A stretch of DNA of 64,000 nt from Limnobacter alexandrii (GTDB lineage: Bacteria; Pseudomonadota; Gammaproteobacteria; Burkholderiales; Burkholderiaceae_B): contig NZ_SWKN01000011.1 of the NCBI RefSeq assembly GCF_005871185.1, positions 1 to 64,000 on the forward strand, read 5' to 3'. Every line of letters begins with the position of its first letter. The first letter of the stretch is position 1. A model generated the notes under the pieces. That model worked only from the letters and a program-made list of their open reading frames with translations. It did no database searches and was not told where the DNA came from. Shown here piece by piece: positions 26,271-35,847 of this stretch. Position numbers and translations under genes: made by a program.

Positions 26271-27045
26271 CTAGTTGGTTGGGTATGAATAAAAATCAGA
26301 TGCTCGTTCTTTCACGCCTTCGTGGCGATCAATGTTCTTTAAGCGACGAAGGCGCTCTGCTTCACGTTTCAAATCGTCGTCAGTTTGCTGTTTCTGCTGC
26401 TGAAGTGATGATGTTGCGAGCTGTCCTTTCACTGTCACCATGGTGGCCACAAGTTGGTTCATCTGAGAATTCATTAAGCCCATTGACTCGTGAGTGCCAA
26501 CCGTACTTGCAATTTTCGATTGCATTGCCTGGACGGCGGAATAATCATTTTGCAAACCTTGAATGACGGACATGTCTTGCTCCGCAATTGCAAGTCGCTC
26601 CACATTACGGGCTTGAAGATGCTGGCCTTCTCGTTGCGCGTATTGATTAAAATCCATATTCAAAAGACGGGCCTCGTCGAATCGGAGATTCAGACGATTA
26701 CGGACGTTTCCAATTGAACCGTTCAAGTTCACCAAGGTGCTTTGATACGACTTGTACAAGTTCAAAGCGGACCTTGCCTGCTCAAGCTGCGGGGCAATAC
26801 CGGCAAAGTCGAGAGGCAGACGTTGCAAGAGCTCATTTTCCCACTGATTAAGTTGCAGCAGATAGGCATTAGCTCGCTGTCCTTCCGCGATTGCAGCTTT
26901 AGCTGCGCTTTCTACGTGCTTCACGTAGGAGGTTGGGTCATGAACGATATTACCGAACCCACCACCTCCTCCGCCCGCCTGAGCTTGAGTTGTTGAGAGG
27001 AAGAGCGCGAAAGCAATCGATGCAAAAAAAGATGACTTATGCATT
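26271..27045 (-). CDS. TrbJ/VirB5-like pilus-associated protein
   Basis: About 257 residues from ATG 27045, chosen for its GGAG ribosome-binding site; the frame is open further upstream inside trbE. The signal peptide ends at AQA before a run of Gly. The mature protein is almost entirely helical, Gln/Ala-rich, with coiled-coil character, as in TrbJ/VirB5 minor pilins. A 9-bp overlap with trbE suggests coupled translation. Confidence 0.85.
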
Positions 27046-29523
27046 TTCCATCTCCTTAAAGTAATCATGAATCCAGTCTGGGTTATCTTTTTGATACGTT
27101 TTCTTGAATGCACTCTGAGCTATTGAGTCTGAACGGAGTGCAGAAAGAATTTCATTTGGAAAGGACACAGTGACCATCCGACTTTTATCGGCGGTCGTGA
27201 AGTAATAGTCGCGCTTTTCTTCAGCAGTTCGAATTCGATTGATTTGGCTGTCATTTAATCCAAATTTGCTTCTGTACATGTCGGCATGGGCAAGTGCATT
27301 TGGATTGGGCAAATAAATTCTGGTTGGCACGTTGTCGATGATGGTGCTGAAAATCTTACTTCGGCTGAGTTCATCAAGACTCTGCGTGGTGAGCACCAGA
27401 AATGCCTCTTTCTTTGCGAATGTTCTCAGCCAATCATCAAGCCTTGATGCAAAGCGGGGATTGTCCAGCATGAACCAACACTCTTCAACATAGATAAAGG
27501 TGGGCCGACCGTCGAGATTCTGAGTAATGCGATGAAACACATATTCAAGGAATGCAGTGGCTAGAATTGGATCATTGAGAAGTTTTCCAATCTCAATTGC
27601 GGTGAGCGATGAAGTTAGATCGAATGTATCTTCGTTATTATCGAAGTATCGTGCGTACCGACCATCGCCAATCCATTGATCGAGTCGGGTGCGCATTTCT
27701 TCGGTTGCCAGAAGGCTTCTAACGTTTTGAAGCCTCCATTGTGAGGAATCGAAAGTTGAAAGCGTGCGAACGGCATGAACAATCTCCGAAGACTGGGCTC
27801 GGGTCAACTGCTCGCCTTTTGACTCTAGAAGAAGCTCTACAAAAGCAATCAACCAACTTTGGTTTGCCTCTTTGTCAATACCACGACAGGGATTAAGTAA
27901 CACAGGGGTATCGGCCCCCACTGAGGCGTCGATGTATGAACCGCCGTGCAGATGCACCGTCACCCTTGTTGAAAAATCCTTGTCAAATACAATAGCGTTG
28001 GAGTTGGGGTACTTGAAAAACTGACTGAGCAGAAACATCATTAAGACGGTTTTACCCTTTCGAGAGGGACCAACTACAAAAGCGTGGGCAAGATCTGTTG
28101 CATGAAAGTTGAAATAAAAAGGGGTGTCAAAGTCCGTTGGAAACAATGCATGCATTGGCTGCGGTGTCGCATTAAGTTCCGAAATACGTTTGTTGAACTG
28201 AGGGCCGGTTGAAATCGTGCGAATGGCCAAAAGGTCTGCGAAATTTCCTGCTGACATGAACCACCAGCGCAGCTGGGATGCCCATTGCCCGGCCAATGTC
28301 GCAGCGAAACAGGTGACAATCTTGGTCTGGTCTTCTTCAATTGTGATGTAGCCTGCACGACCGAGCATTTTGGTGACTTGTGACACGTTTTTTGTGAGAT
28401 CGGCCTTTGAATCAGCGTAGACCATCACAGTGTACGAAAGGTAGCCAAAAGACCTGTCTAAGCCAGTCAATTCCTCAAGGGCGCTCGCAGCATCTTCGGC
28501 TTTCATCAACTTACCGCGATTCACATTGCTGGATTCTTCATTGGTAACAGCCTCTTTGAGATAGCCAAGAATTTTTTTTGATGATTGAAGAAAGTGCTTG
28601 TAGACGGAGTCAATGTGCTTTTCGGCAGCCGCGTTATTCACGAAGAGGAACGAGTTAACCAGAGTGATTTCCACTGGCGCCGACAGAAGACCATCCATGA
28701 TCCCTGGTTCTGAGGCACCAGGCCAACCCTTTACTGTCAAAATTTTCACGAACCTTGAGGTGCCGTTATCAAAACGGAGGTCTGATCCATCGCGTATCAG
28801 GTGATTCGAAGGAAGATAGGTGTTCAGATAAGCAGGGATTGATGGAAAGGAAACCTTCTGCCCTTCATTGACAGGGTTAAGCCGGTCAAACAGAAACTGA
28901 AGAAGATCTTCATTGTGAAGACGCATGGGTTTAAGAAAGCCCAGGGCATCCTCGAACGCATTTGCTCTGGTTAGAAACTCTCGGATTGAAGGCTGAAGCA
29001 GGCTGTCTTGAAATAAAGCGTTATTGTCTTTAAAGAGAGAGATTTTCAATGACTCTTTAATGGCATTGAGGGGGGAATAACCTTGCGATGTGAGCTTGGA
29101 GATAATGTCAAAAAAACTAAAAGACCCGGTTGCTTGTTTCATCAGGATACAAATGACGTGTCGATTGGTCATTTGGTCGCCTGTTGTCATTTTCTTGCGC
29201 CAGTGCGAGTCAATAAGAGCAGAGGTGGAATTGGAAAAGGATGATTCGGGGTAAAAGTACGATTTGCGGCGATCGACGTAGGACCAAACCATGAACCTTT
29301 CGTCGAATTCCTTGAATGATCTCTCCAAGCGGTTCACGGAATCATCAATGTCAATGCGCATCTTGCCTTCTGCATCTACGCCTTGATACTCGAAAACCAT
29401 CATAAGTGTTCCGTCTGTGTTCAGAACAATGTCTGGAGCCACAAGAACCATCCATGGGATAAGCTCAGCGTAAGACCGAGTGTGATCCGAATGAGTTTTG
29501 AAAAGAGTTCTCAAGTTAAACAT
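27037..29523 (-). CDS. TrbE/VirB4 transfer ATPase
   Basis: An 828-residue ATPase with an N-terminal CagE/TrbE domain (about residues 1-450) and a C-terminal motor. Walker A GPSRKGKT is near 485 and Walker B FIYVEECWFML near 680, followed by AFLVLTTQSLDEL. It energises pilus and channel assembly. It overlaps trbD by a single base (TAATG). Length is normal for the family. Confidence 0.95.
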   Translation of the reverse strand: MFNLRTLFKTHSDHTRSYAELIPWMVLVAPDIVLNTDGTLMMVFEYQGVDAEGKMRIDIDDSVNRLERSFKEFDERFMVWSYVDRRKSYFYPESSFSNSTSALIDSHWRKKMTTGDQMTNRHVICILMKQATGSFSFFDIISKLTSQGYSPLNAIKESLKISLFKDNNALFQDSLLQPSIREFLTRANAFEDALGFLKPMRLHNEDLLQFLFDRLNPVNEGQKVSFPSIPAYLNTYLPSNHLIRDGSDLRFDNGTSRFVKILTVKGWPGASEPGIMDGLLSAPVEITLVNSFLFVNNAAAEKHIDSVYKHFLQSSKKILGYLKEAVTNEESSNVNRGKLMKAEDAASALEELTGLDRSFGYLSYTVMVYADSKADLTKNVSQVTKMLGRAGYITIEEDQTKIVTCFAATLAGQWASQLRWWFMSAGNFADLLAIRTISTGPQFNKRISELNATPQPMHALFPTDFDTPFYFNFHATDLAHAFVVGPSRKGKTVLMMFLLSQFFKYPNSNAIVFDKDFSTRVTVHLHGGSYIDASVGADTPVLLNPCRGIDKEANQSWLIAFVELLLESKGEQLTRAQSSEIVHAVRTLSTFDSSQWRLQNVRSLLATEEMRTRLDQWIGDGRYARYFDNNEDTFDLTSSLTAIEIGKLLNDPILATAFLEYVFHRITQNLDGRPTFIYVEECWFMLDNPRFASRLDDWLRTFAKKEAFLVLTTQSLDELSRSKIFSTIIDNVPTRIYLPNPNALAHADMYRSKFGLNDSQINRIRTAEEKRDYYFTTADKSRMVTVSFPNEILSALRSDSIAQSAFKKTYQKDNPDWIHDYFKEMENA

Positions 29524-29840
29524 TAAAGTAACAGCCCCCTGCCATAGCCAAAAGGTCTTTCATTGATTTTTTGATTTGCCATTGGCCACGGTTGATAGAC
29601 GTCGGCCTGCTTGTTGTAGAGCAAGTAGGCCTTGACGTACTTGTCGTCGATTTTCGTGATGTACGCAAATATCAAGTGAAAGAGAATCCCAACAGCGATG
29701 TATGCGACGATTTGAAGACCCATGACCATCACCATGGTTAGAGTGCCGTTCATAATCGCGAGCGATCGTTCCACGCCTGCAAACAGGCGTGGTTCAAGCA
29801 ATGATGGGTGAATGGGGGTTACCCTTGGTTCGTATTCCAT
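29523..29840 (-). CDS. TrbD/VirB3 inner-membrane protein
   Basis: A 105-residue protein from ATG 29840 with two close hydrophobic stretches (residues about 28-60) and the VirB3-like N-terminal pattern IHPSLLEPRLFAGVERSL. It usually works directly with VirB4. The TAATG junctions at both ends (with trbC and trbE) show tight coupling. The frame also stays open upstream inside trbC but has no coding appearance there. Confidence 0.88.
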   Translation of the reverse strand: MEYEPRVTPIHPSLLEPRLFAGVERSLAIMNGTLTMVMVMGLQIVAYIAVGILFHLIFAYITKIDDKYVKAYLLYNKQADVYQPWPMANQKINERPFGYGRGLLL

Positions 29841-30190
29841 TAGCAGCCAAATGAGCCTGATGCTGGATCGATGAAACCGAGCCACTGATTTGCGAGCAGA
29901 GCAACGGAAAGACCGAACAAGAGCTGCAGAAGCAACTTGAAGATACCGCCAGATTCTCCGAAAGCGAGAGTCAGACCTGTAACGATAATTGCAACGATCG
30001 CAACTGCACGAGCAACGGTGCCATTCATGGAGTTCATGACGCGGCAAAGTGGCCCCTCCCAAGGCATCGCCTGCGCGAAGGCAAAATCAGCCGCGGTGAG
30101 CAAAATCAGAAATCCTGCAAAAAGGATCAAATTGTTGACCTGCTTGGGAGTCAGGGAAAAAGATTTAATTGATTGCAACATGGTGTTCAT
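29840..30190 (-). CDS. TrbC/VirB2 major transfer pilin
   Basis: A 116-residue propilin from ATG 30190 (SD AAGGA). A long leader with a hydrophobic segment ends near ADFAFAQAMPW, and two hydrophobic helices follow (ARAVAIVAIIVTGLTLAFG and LLLQLLFGLSVALLANQWL), as in TrbC/VirB2. Cleavage near AQA is likely. It overlaps the 3' end of trbB by 26 bp. Confidence 0.88.
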   Translation of the reverse strand: MNTMLQSIKSFSLTPKQVNNLILFAGFLILLTAADFAFAQAMPWEGPLCRVMNSMNGTVARAVAIVAIIVTGLTLAFGESGGIFKLLLQLLFGLSVALLANQWLGFIDPASGSFGC

Positions 30191-31154
30191 GGTCGTTCCT
30201 TTTGAATTGATAGCTGAACAAGTAATTTCGGGCTTCCATGTCATAGCCATGGAGTTCGAGGATTTCTGAAAGCTGGCGTTTGCCGTTTGCGCGCTCAACG
30301 AAAACTACGTAATCAAACACGTCGGCTATTTCTTTACAAATGGAGGCATGGGGCCAGTCGATACCGGATTGAAGAACCAGGTTTTCGAAACGGCTTAGCC
30401 CCTTAAGAGCTGAATTGGAGTGAAGTGTTGCGAGAACACCGTCGTGACCGGTGTTGGCCGCATTCAAAAGGTCGTAGGCCTCACCGCCTCGGACCTCACC
30501 TAAAAGAATACGATCCGGCCTAAAACGCAGAGAAGCCTTAACCAACATGCGAGGAGTCACGTTTCTCTGAGCGTTTGATTCCAACTGAACATGATTGGGA
30601 ACAGCTACTTTGAGTTCTTGCGTGTCTTCGATTGTAATTACCCGATCTTCAGGTGGAATTTCCTGAATCATTGCGTTGAGCATGGTGGTCTTTCCAGACG
30701 ACGTGCCCCCTACAACTAAGACATTCTTACGCTGAAGAACAATCTTTTTTAGGATTTCTGTCTGCTCCGGCCCGAAAGCGCCTTTTGACTCCAAATCGCC
30801 GAGACTGAAATTAACAACTGAATGTTTCCTGATGGATATGCAGGTTCCCTTCGTTGATGTGGGTGGCAGGATCGCAGCGACACGGAATCCGCTCATTCGT
30901 GCATCCAGGATCCCTGAGTCTGTGCCTGCCAGCGCGTCTTTTTGTTCCATCGACGCGAGAATCAGAACAACGCTGTTCAAACTGTGGGATGAAATCAGAA
31001 CATCTACTTTTGAAATCTGACCAGATTTCTCAACCCAGACATCATTTGCTGAATTGATCATCACCTCGTTGACATCATCGTCGTCGAGGTAAGGCCTCAA
31101 AGGGGCCAATGCCTCTTTAAGCAGATCGATTGAGCCTGTTCTTGATGAAGCCAC
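30165..31154 (-). CDS. TrbB/VirB11 hexameric traffic ATPase
   Basis: A 329-residue protein of the secretion-ATPase family. Walker A VGGTSSGKTT lies near residue 148, the Asp box VITIEDTQEL near 175, Walker B region DRILLGEVRGGEAYD near 218 and the His box near GHDGVLATLHS (240). It begins with GTG at 31154; the ribosome-binding site is weak. It is the first gene of the trb operon, with a 27-bp box 63 bp upstream. Confidence 0.93.
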   Translation of the reverse strand: MASSRTGSIDLLKEALAPLRPYLDDDDVNEVMINSANDVWVEKSGQISKVDVLISSHSLNSVVLILASMEQKDALAGTDSGILDARMSGFRVAAILPPTSTKGTCISIRKHSVVNFSLGDLESKGAFGPEQTEILKKIVLQRKNVLVVGGTSSGKTTMLNAMIQEIPPEDRVITIEDTQELKVAVPNHVQLESNAQRNVTPRMLVKASLRFRPDRILLGEVRGGEAYDLLNAANTGHDGVLATLHSNSALKGLSRFENLVLQSGIDWPHASICKEIADVFDYVVFVERANGKRQLSEILELHGYDMEARNYLFSYQFKRNDHEHHVAIN

Positions 31155-31216
31155 GGGAAATTGAAATGAGTTCTTGATGCATTATTGTGAAGCGAAGCTG
31201 GTTTTGACGTTTTGGT

Positions 31217-31243
31217 TGAAAGTGCCTAAAAATGGCCGTTTCA
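31217..31243. promoter_or_regulatory. 27-bp box (copy 3, trb operon)
   Basis: TGAAA, GTGCC, TAAAAAT, GGCCG, TTTCA, with further matching flanks (GGT before, ACC after) so that the inverted arms reach 8-10 bp. It begins 63 bp before the trbB start codon. AATAAT, about 30 bp further downstream, could be the -10. Confidence 0.65.
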
Positions 31244-31315
31244 ACCCCATTGTTTGAAGAATGGGGGGAAACGAGTGGGGGTGGAGTGAAAACAGCGGGC
31301 TATTTCAAGGTTGTG

Positions 31316-31963
31316 TCATCGGGTGGTTGGTCCCAATCTTTGGAAGTTTTCCATAAATGCCAAGATAGAAATCGCTAGGATTAATGTCCAAACAGGCATG
31401 AAGTACGGTGTAACTGGGAGTGGGATGAGCAAGTAAATAAGGGGTATCCCAAGCAATGCGATGATCCCGTGAAGCGCCCCGGTGTAAGCAATTGGTGGCG
31501 AGAATCCGAAACCTGCATATTTGATTTTTCTGCGAACCATACCTTCCACAATAGCAGCGATAAAGAGTGGGAGCATATAAATGCACCATTGCCACATAAT
31601 TCCTAATCGAATGAAAAGGCCATAAAAGGCATAAGTGGTGGATAAAAGCCAGTCATTGGTGGATTGTGCGACTCTTGTGAAGCCACCGAAAATTTGTGAT
31701 GAGGTCTGAAGGTCGTCAGAACTGACCCTGAGACTGTCGTCTGCGAACGACAGAAGCCCAGACTCAATAAAGAACGCACTGTATGCATCTTTGGATGATT
31801 GGACAATTGAGGTTGCCGTGTCGTACCCGAACACATCGGACGCACTGGTTACCTCGCTCTCAATTCTTGTGAGCTGATGTGAGGGGCTGATAAAGAGTGG
31901 CCCTGCAAATAGCGCCACGCAAAATGCAATTAGCCAAAACTTGATGTGCAGATTCGTATGCAT
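31316..31963 (-). CDS. DUF4400 / ICE-type membrane protein
   Basis: A 215-residue inner-membrane protein with about five hydrophobic segments (residues 8-24, 108-128, 130-148, 165-185, 190-205). It follows traD directly, as the DUF4400 (TIGR03747-type) proteins do in SPI-7/ICE-like transfer modules, where it is a membrane component of unknown mechanism. Its start lies 2 bp from the traD stop. Confidence 0.75.
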   Translation of the reverse strand: MHTNLHIKFWLIAFCVALFAGPLFISPSHQLTRIESEVTSASDVFGYDTATSIVQSSKDAYSAFFIESGLLSFADDSLRVSSDDLQTSSQIFGGFTRVAQSTNDWLLSTTYAFYGLFIRLGIMWQWCIYMLPLFIAAIVEGMVRRKIKYAGFGFSPPIAYTGALHGIIALLGIPLIYLLIPLPVTPYFMPVWTLILAISILAFMENFQRLGPTTR

Positions 31964-31964
31964 G

Positions 31965-33812
31965 TTATAGAACCTTTGGGATCCGCCCTTTGTACAGCTT
32001 GGATCCGATCAAGGCCATAAAATGTAAGTCTGGAAGCTTGCCAAGCAGAGCTTGAGGGAACACCTCAACCCGCTCTGTGGTTAACTGTTCCATGATGTTG
32101 CCAGAGAACTCCATCCCACTGTCTTCGGTTTTTGAGCCACTTGAGATGGTCTTGTTGATCTTCTTGATGGAGGTTTCGCCAAAACTTTCAGCAACAAACT
32201 GTTGGGTCACTCGATCTCGTGCCCGGAATGAAATGATGTTGTTCATATTGCCAACGGCCATTCGAGCCTTGTCCACACTAGCAAAGCGAGTGACGTAATC
32301 AGAAAACGTCTGAGTTGCAAGATAAGCCCGAAAGCCTGCGCCGCGACCCTTATTCAAAATCTGAACTAGCGGATCTGCGAGAATTTCTGCTGCTTCGTCG
32401 ATCACGACGGCTACATCAATCGGATCGGAATAGTTGTAAATCTGACCGGCAACGGCTTTGGCATCGGCCAGGTAGATCGCTCCGAGCGCTGAGCCTACGG
32501 TACTGTCCGGCAATGAGTCTGTTGAGATGTAAAGCACATATCGACCGGATACGATTTTACCCATGTCAAATCTAGGCCTTGGATCATCAATGTCATCGGT
32601 ATTGGGTGAAAGAAGGTCATTGAGTGAACCTGCAGAGAGCATTTGAAGCAATGGCAGTACCGACTGAATCATCTTTGCGGTGTGCTCACGGGGGTGCTCG
32701 ACCACGGAAATGAAACCATCAATCTCAGCAATTTTGATGGTCGAGGGGACGATATTTTTGTAGATATGAACCATCCCAGCAAGCTCTGGGTCCGACTGAA
32801 TGGGTGAGTCATATTTTGCTTTTGACTTGGAGAGATTCAAGTTGGCCATGTGTGATTGCCAAGCTGTGAAATTCTCAGAGAAGAACTTAAGCAGCACTTG
32901 TCGAAGAAGTGAAGTGCCGCCGGATTCGAGACTAGACAAAATGCTTCTGATTTGTGCCGCTTGGCCTATGTAGTCCATCGCGGCTGAATGGTTGTAAATC
33001 ATGCGCCACGCGAAAGCGACAAAGGGGTCGCCTTGCTCTGATTGAAGAATATCGGTCAGACGAGATGCAATTTCGGTCAAGCGTGTAAAGTTCGCCAGTG
33101 GGTCAAGGCGGATTGATTTGTCAGGGAAGGCCGGGTGCATCTTCAGAAACGCCTCTGGCCGACCGGCAAGGGTGCAAGCTCGCTTACAAATTGACTCTAG
33201 CTCTTTGTCACCTTTGGGGTCAAAAACAATCACGCATTGTTTGCGCAGGACGAGTTGGGTCAAAAGCGTTTCATAGAAACGTGATTTACCGGTACCGGTC
33301 GCGCCGTAGATTTGAGTATTGCCCTCCAGGTGCTTCAAAAGCGCCATCAAGTCTTCTTCTTTTTTCTCAAGACCGTGAATCCACGGCTCGCCCTTGACTT
33401 CATCAGGATCAACCTTGTTTCCAAAGGCATGGCGGATGAACTTGGGGGGAATGACAAGGTTCAGATCACGATCAAGCATCTGGTAGGCCCGATGTGTATG
33501 TTCCACTGTCCATCGAAAACCTTTGCCAAGCCAAAGGGCGTCTTTGCTGAGTTTTGACTTGGCAAGAAGCTCCGCTGATGTGATTGTCCAGAATTCTTGT
33601 CCGGCGAGATTGACCTTGAACTTCGTGATCTCATAGGCTTGGTATGCACGCCACAAGCACATTGGTGCTGCCACAGATAATGTTAATGCCACACTGGCGA
33701 GCGGCATATTGGTGGAACTTGCCACTGTGGCGACCCCAGCTGTAGCAAAACCCCAGCCTGCGGCTGCGATTACTTCGTAAGTTGGGCGATAGAGGTTTTC
33801 GTAGGCGGGCAT
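31965..33812 (-). CDS. TraD/VirD4-type coupling protein
   Basis: A 615-residue ATPase with two N-terminal membrane helices (residues about 15-50), Walker A GATGTGKS near 170, FDPKGDKEL just after and Walker B VAVVIDEAAEIL near 470. It also has the ATQTFSDY segment typical of conjugative coupling proteins. It recruits the relaxosome to the Trb channel. The sequence and gene order (TraI-TraD-DUF4400) are of the SXT/SPI-7 type rather than RP4 TraG, so the DNA-processing and channel halves have different relatives. Confidence 0.92.
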   Translation of the reverse strand: MPAYENLYRPTYEVIAAAGWGFATAGVATVASSTNMPLASVALTLSVAAPMCLWRAYQAYEITKFKVNLAGQEFWTITSAELLAKSKLSKDALWLGKGFRWTVEHTHRAYQMLDRDLNLVIPPKFIRHAFGNKVDPDEVKGEPWIHGLEKKEEDLMALLKHLEGNTQIYGATGTGKSRFYETLLTQLVLRKQCVIVFDPKGDKELESICKRACTLAGRPEAFLKMHPAFPDKSIRLDPLANFTRLTEIASRLTDILQSEQGDPFVAFAWRMIYNHSAAMDYIGQAAQIRSILSSLESGGTSLLRQVLLKFFSENFTAWQSHMANLNLSKSKAKYDSPIQSDPELAGMVHIYKNIVPSTIKIAEIDGFISVVEHPREHTAKMIQSVLPLLQMLSAGSLNDLLSPNTDDIDDPRPRFDMGKIVSGRYVLYISTDSLPDSTVGSALGAIYLADAKAVAGQIYNYSDPIDVAVVIDEAAEILADPLVQILNKGRGAGFRAYLATQTFSDYVTRFASVDKARMAVGNMNNIISFRARDRVTQQFVAESFGETSIKKINKTISSGSKTEDSGMEFSGNIMEQLTTERVEVFPQALLGKLPDLHFMALIGSKLYKGRIPKVL

Positions 33813-33825
33813 GGATCAATCTCAT

Positions 33826-35670
33826 CTAGGCGGCATTAAAACCGAGTCGTTTCGAATTCGACGTTGATACGATGAACACCTTGGTCTTCACACCTTTGGG
33901 CGAAGGAACGGTGTGTATCTTGAGGTTTGGCTTTGAAGGTGGAGTGAACAACAGCCCCATGTCGAGCAACGCCTCGGCAACTTCGGCGGGGTTGTTTCCC
34001 ATGGCCGAAATGCGCTCAACAGCTATGCAAACCCCATCTTCATTTTGGAACAATGTCTCTGTATCGACTGAGGTGTTGAAATCGCGGGCAAGCCATCTAA
34101 CCAAATTCAGCAGCCTGTGTTTATCGAGAATCGTCTTCAGTGTCGGATCGACACTGACATCAATTGTTGAAGTCAAAGGGAGGTTCGAGCCTGGGTCTTT
34201 AGGTTGATTTGAACTACTTGAACCAGGGGGCTGAAAAAGGTCCATTGAACTTGGATTGGTGTTCTGGGATTTTGTCTTGACCTCTGGCGAATGCATCTGT
34301 GTGACTGAGTCTGTGTTTTCGGTGATTTCATCCTGTTCCGAGTCAACTTGAGGCTGGTTTGGTGTGTGGGTGGCCTGAGTAACATTGTCTGGTGACTTGG
34401 TGTCTGAATCGATGACCGGAGCATGGCTGGTGGTCTTGGCTTGAGGTTTAAGTATTGCAACAGGTAACGGCTCAGCTTGGTCGTGCTCCAGTAGTGACGT
34501 GCGATTGGATACTTTGACTACAGGGTATGTTGTTGTTGTATTGGGTATGTGGGCATCAAAATAGCACCCACCGTCTGGTGTTCGCTGAAAGAACTGAGCT
34601 TTGACCAAAAGGTCAGCCAACGTATCAGGATGGGCGGGCACTCCAGAAACACCGTTTTTATTCAGGTGTGAAATGAGCGATTTTGCGGCCGAGCGCCAGA
34701 CAATAAATAGCCCATCAGTTGCGTGCCACACAAATGCTTTTTCCTGATTGATTTTCCATTGGCCAGTGGCAATCAGGGTGCGCATTGCATCAATAAGGTG
34801 AGCCTCAAGGTGTGATGCAACGCTTGGCCTTCCGTAACGTGCAGGCTGAGAAGCGCGATCTTTGTCGATTATCTTAGTGCGAATGTCATCAATAATCTGG
34901 AAAAGAAGCAACTTGTCGCTGGTATTTGCCACACCTCCAATGGTCCCAAAAAAAGCGGTGGCCAGTCTTGGGTTGTTATTGAATGCGAAGATGAGCGACG
35001 ACTTGTTAAGAATTCGGTGAGAGCAATACGCCGACATCGTTTTTGACATGATTACCGAACGATGATCAACGTGTGCCGATGAAGGAAAAGTGACGAAATA
35101 TCTTTCAGATTTGTCGTTTTCAAGCCAGGTGAGCAGATTCTCTGCATGTGGCTGCCACACTGAGCCATTGTCAGACGTAACGACCATGGAACACATTGCC
35201 CGGTAGGTTTCAGCGCAAAGGCCAGCTAAAAAAGTCGCGTATCTCCATTGTGGCTCCGACACGCGGCGAACTTGAATCGACTCTTGAGGATGAAAAAACT
35301 TACCGTGGGCGCTCTGCCCTGAGAAGAACGCAAGCTCTAGGCACAGGCGAAATAATCCACCGGCACCAGAATGATGATCGGTTTCAGTGGCCGGCAAAAG
35401 ATGAATAAATCGAGCAAGATTGTGAATTGGTGAGAGGTAGAGCTTGTCGAACTGCTCATCATCGCAAGACGCCAGAAGTCTGATTCTTTGAATCAAATCG
35501 TCATTGCTTTGGACTAACGATTCCACCTTAATGTTCAAATACCCAGAATCCTTGGACGGATAAATGGGCTGAGAGCTTGGAATTGGTGCTTTGGGGTGAG
35601 AAATACCAGCAGATGAACGAGCATCTGACTGGTTTTGTCCTGACAGTTTGGTGAAAATGGTTTTGAGCAT
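33826..35670 (-). CDS. MOBH-type relaxase (TraI_2 family)
   Basis: A 614-residue protein. The TraI_2 domain covers about residues 45-310 with FIHLLPATETDHHSGAGGLFRLCLELA. Then comes a Pro/Ser/Thr/Gln-rich disordered linker (about 385-500) and a C-terminal TraI_2_C winged domain (about 515-600). It should nick the transfer origin. Compared with SXT TraI, the third His after GGL and the HD pair are not seen (GLFRLC, GLCAET). I recall similar losses in genomic-island relaxases, so it may be natural for this branch. The transfer origin itself was not located. Confidence 0.8.
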   Translation of the reverse strand: MLKTIFTKLSGQNQSDARSSAGISHPKAPIPSSQPIYPSKDSGYLNIKVESLVQSNDDLIQRIRLLASCDDEQFDKLYLSPIHNLARFIHLLPATETDHHSGAGGLFRLCLELAFFSGQSAHGKFFHPQESIQVRRVSEPQWRYATFLAGLCAETYRAMCSMVVTSDNGSVWQPHAENLLTWLENDKSERYFVTFPSSAHVDHRSVIMSKTMSAYCSHRILNKSSLIFAFNNNPRLATAFFGTIGGVANTSDKLLLFQIIDDIRTKIIDKDRASQPARYGRPSVASHLEAHLIDAMRTLIATGQWKINQEKAFVWHATDGLFIVWRSAAKSLISHLNKNGVSGVPAHPDTLADLLVKAQFFQRTPDGGCYFDAHIPNTTTTYPVVKVSNRTSLLEHDQAEPLPVAILKPQAKTTSHAPVIDSDTKSPDNVTQATHTPNQPQVDSEQDEITENTDSVTQMHSPEVKTKSQNTNPSSMDLFQPPGSSSSNQPKDPGSNLPLTSTIDVSVDPTLKTILDKHRLLNLVRWLARDFNTSVDTETLFQNEDGVCIAVERISAMGNNPAEVAEALLDMGLLFTPPSKPNLKIHTVPSPKGVKTKVFIVSTSNSKRLGFNAA

Positions 35671-35708
35671 GACCTATGATGGCGCAAGTACGGTGTAGAT
35701 GTTTGGGC

Positions 35709-35735
35709 TGAAAGGGGGTATTTTTAGGGGGTTTG
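35709..35735. promoter_or_regulatory. 27-bp box (copy 4, traI), imperfect
   Basis: TGAAA, five G, TATTTTT, A, five G, TTT. The right TTT is shifted by one base and the G arms are not complementary, so symmetry is weaker than in other copies. It begins 39 bp before the traI start and lies 113 bp from the divergent repressor gene. Confidence 0.4.
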
Positions 35736-35847
35736 GGGCAATCGGTAATTTTTGCGATATTGGTGAAATTTGGTGAATTGCCCTAAGTTTTTTGAATTCT
35801 GGATATTCTGAGCGGCTTAATAATATTTATGATAATCGGAGGCCACG

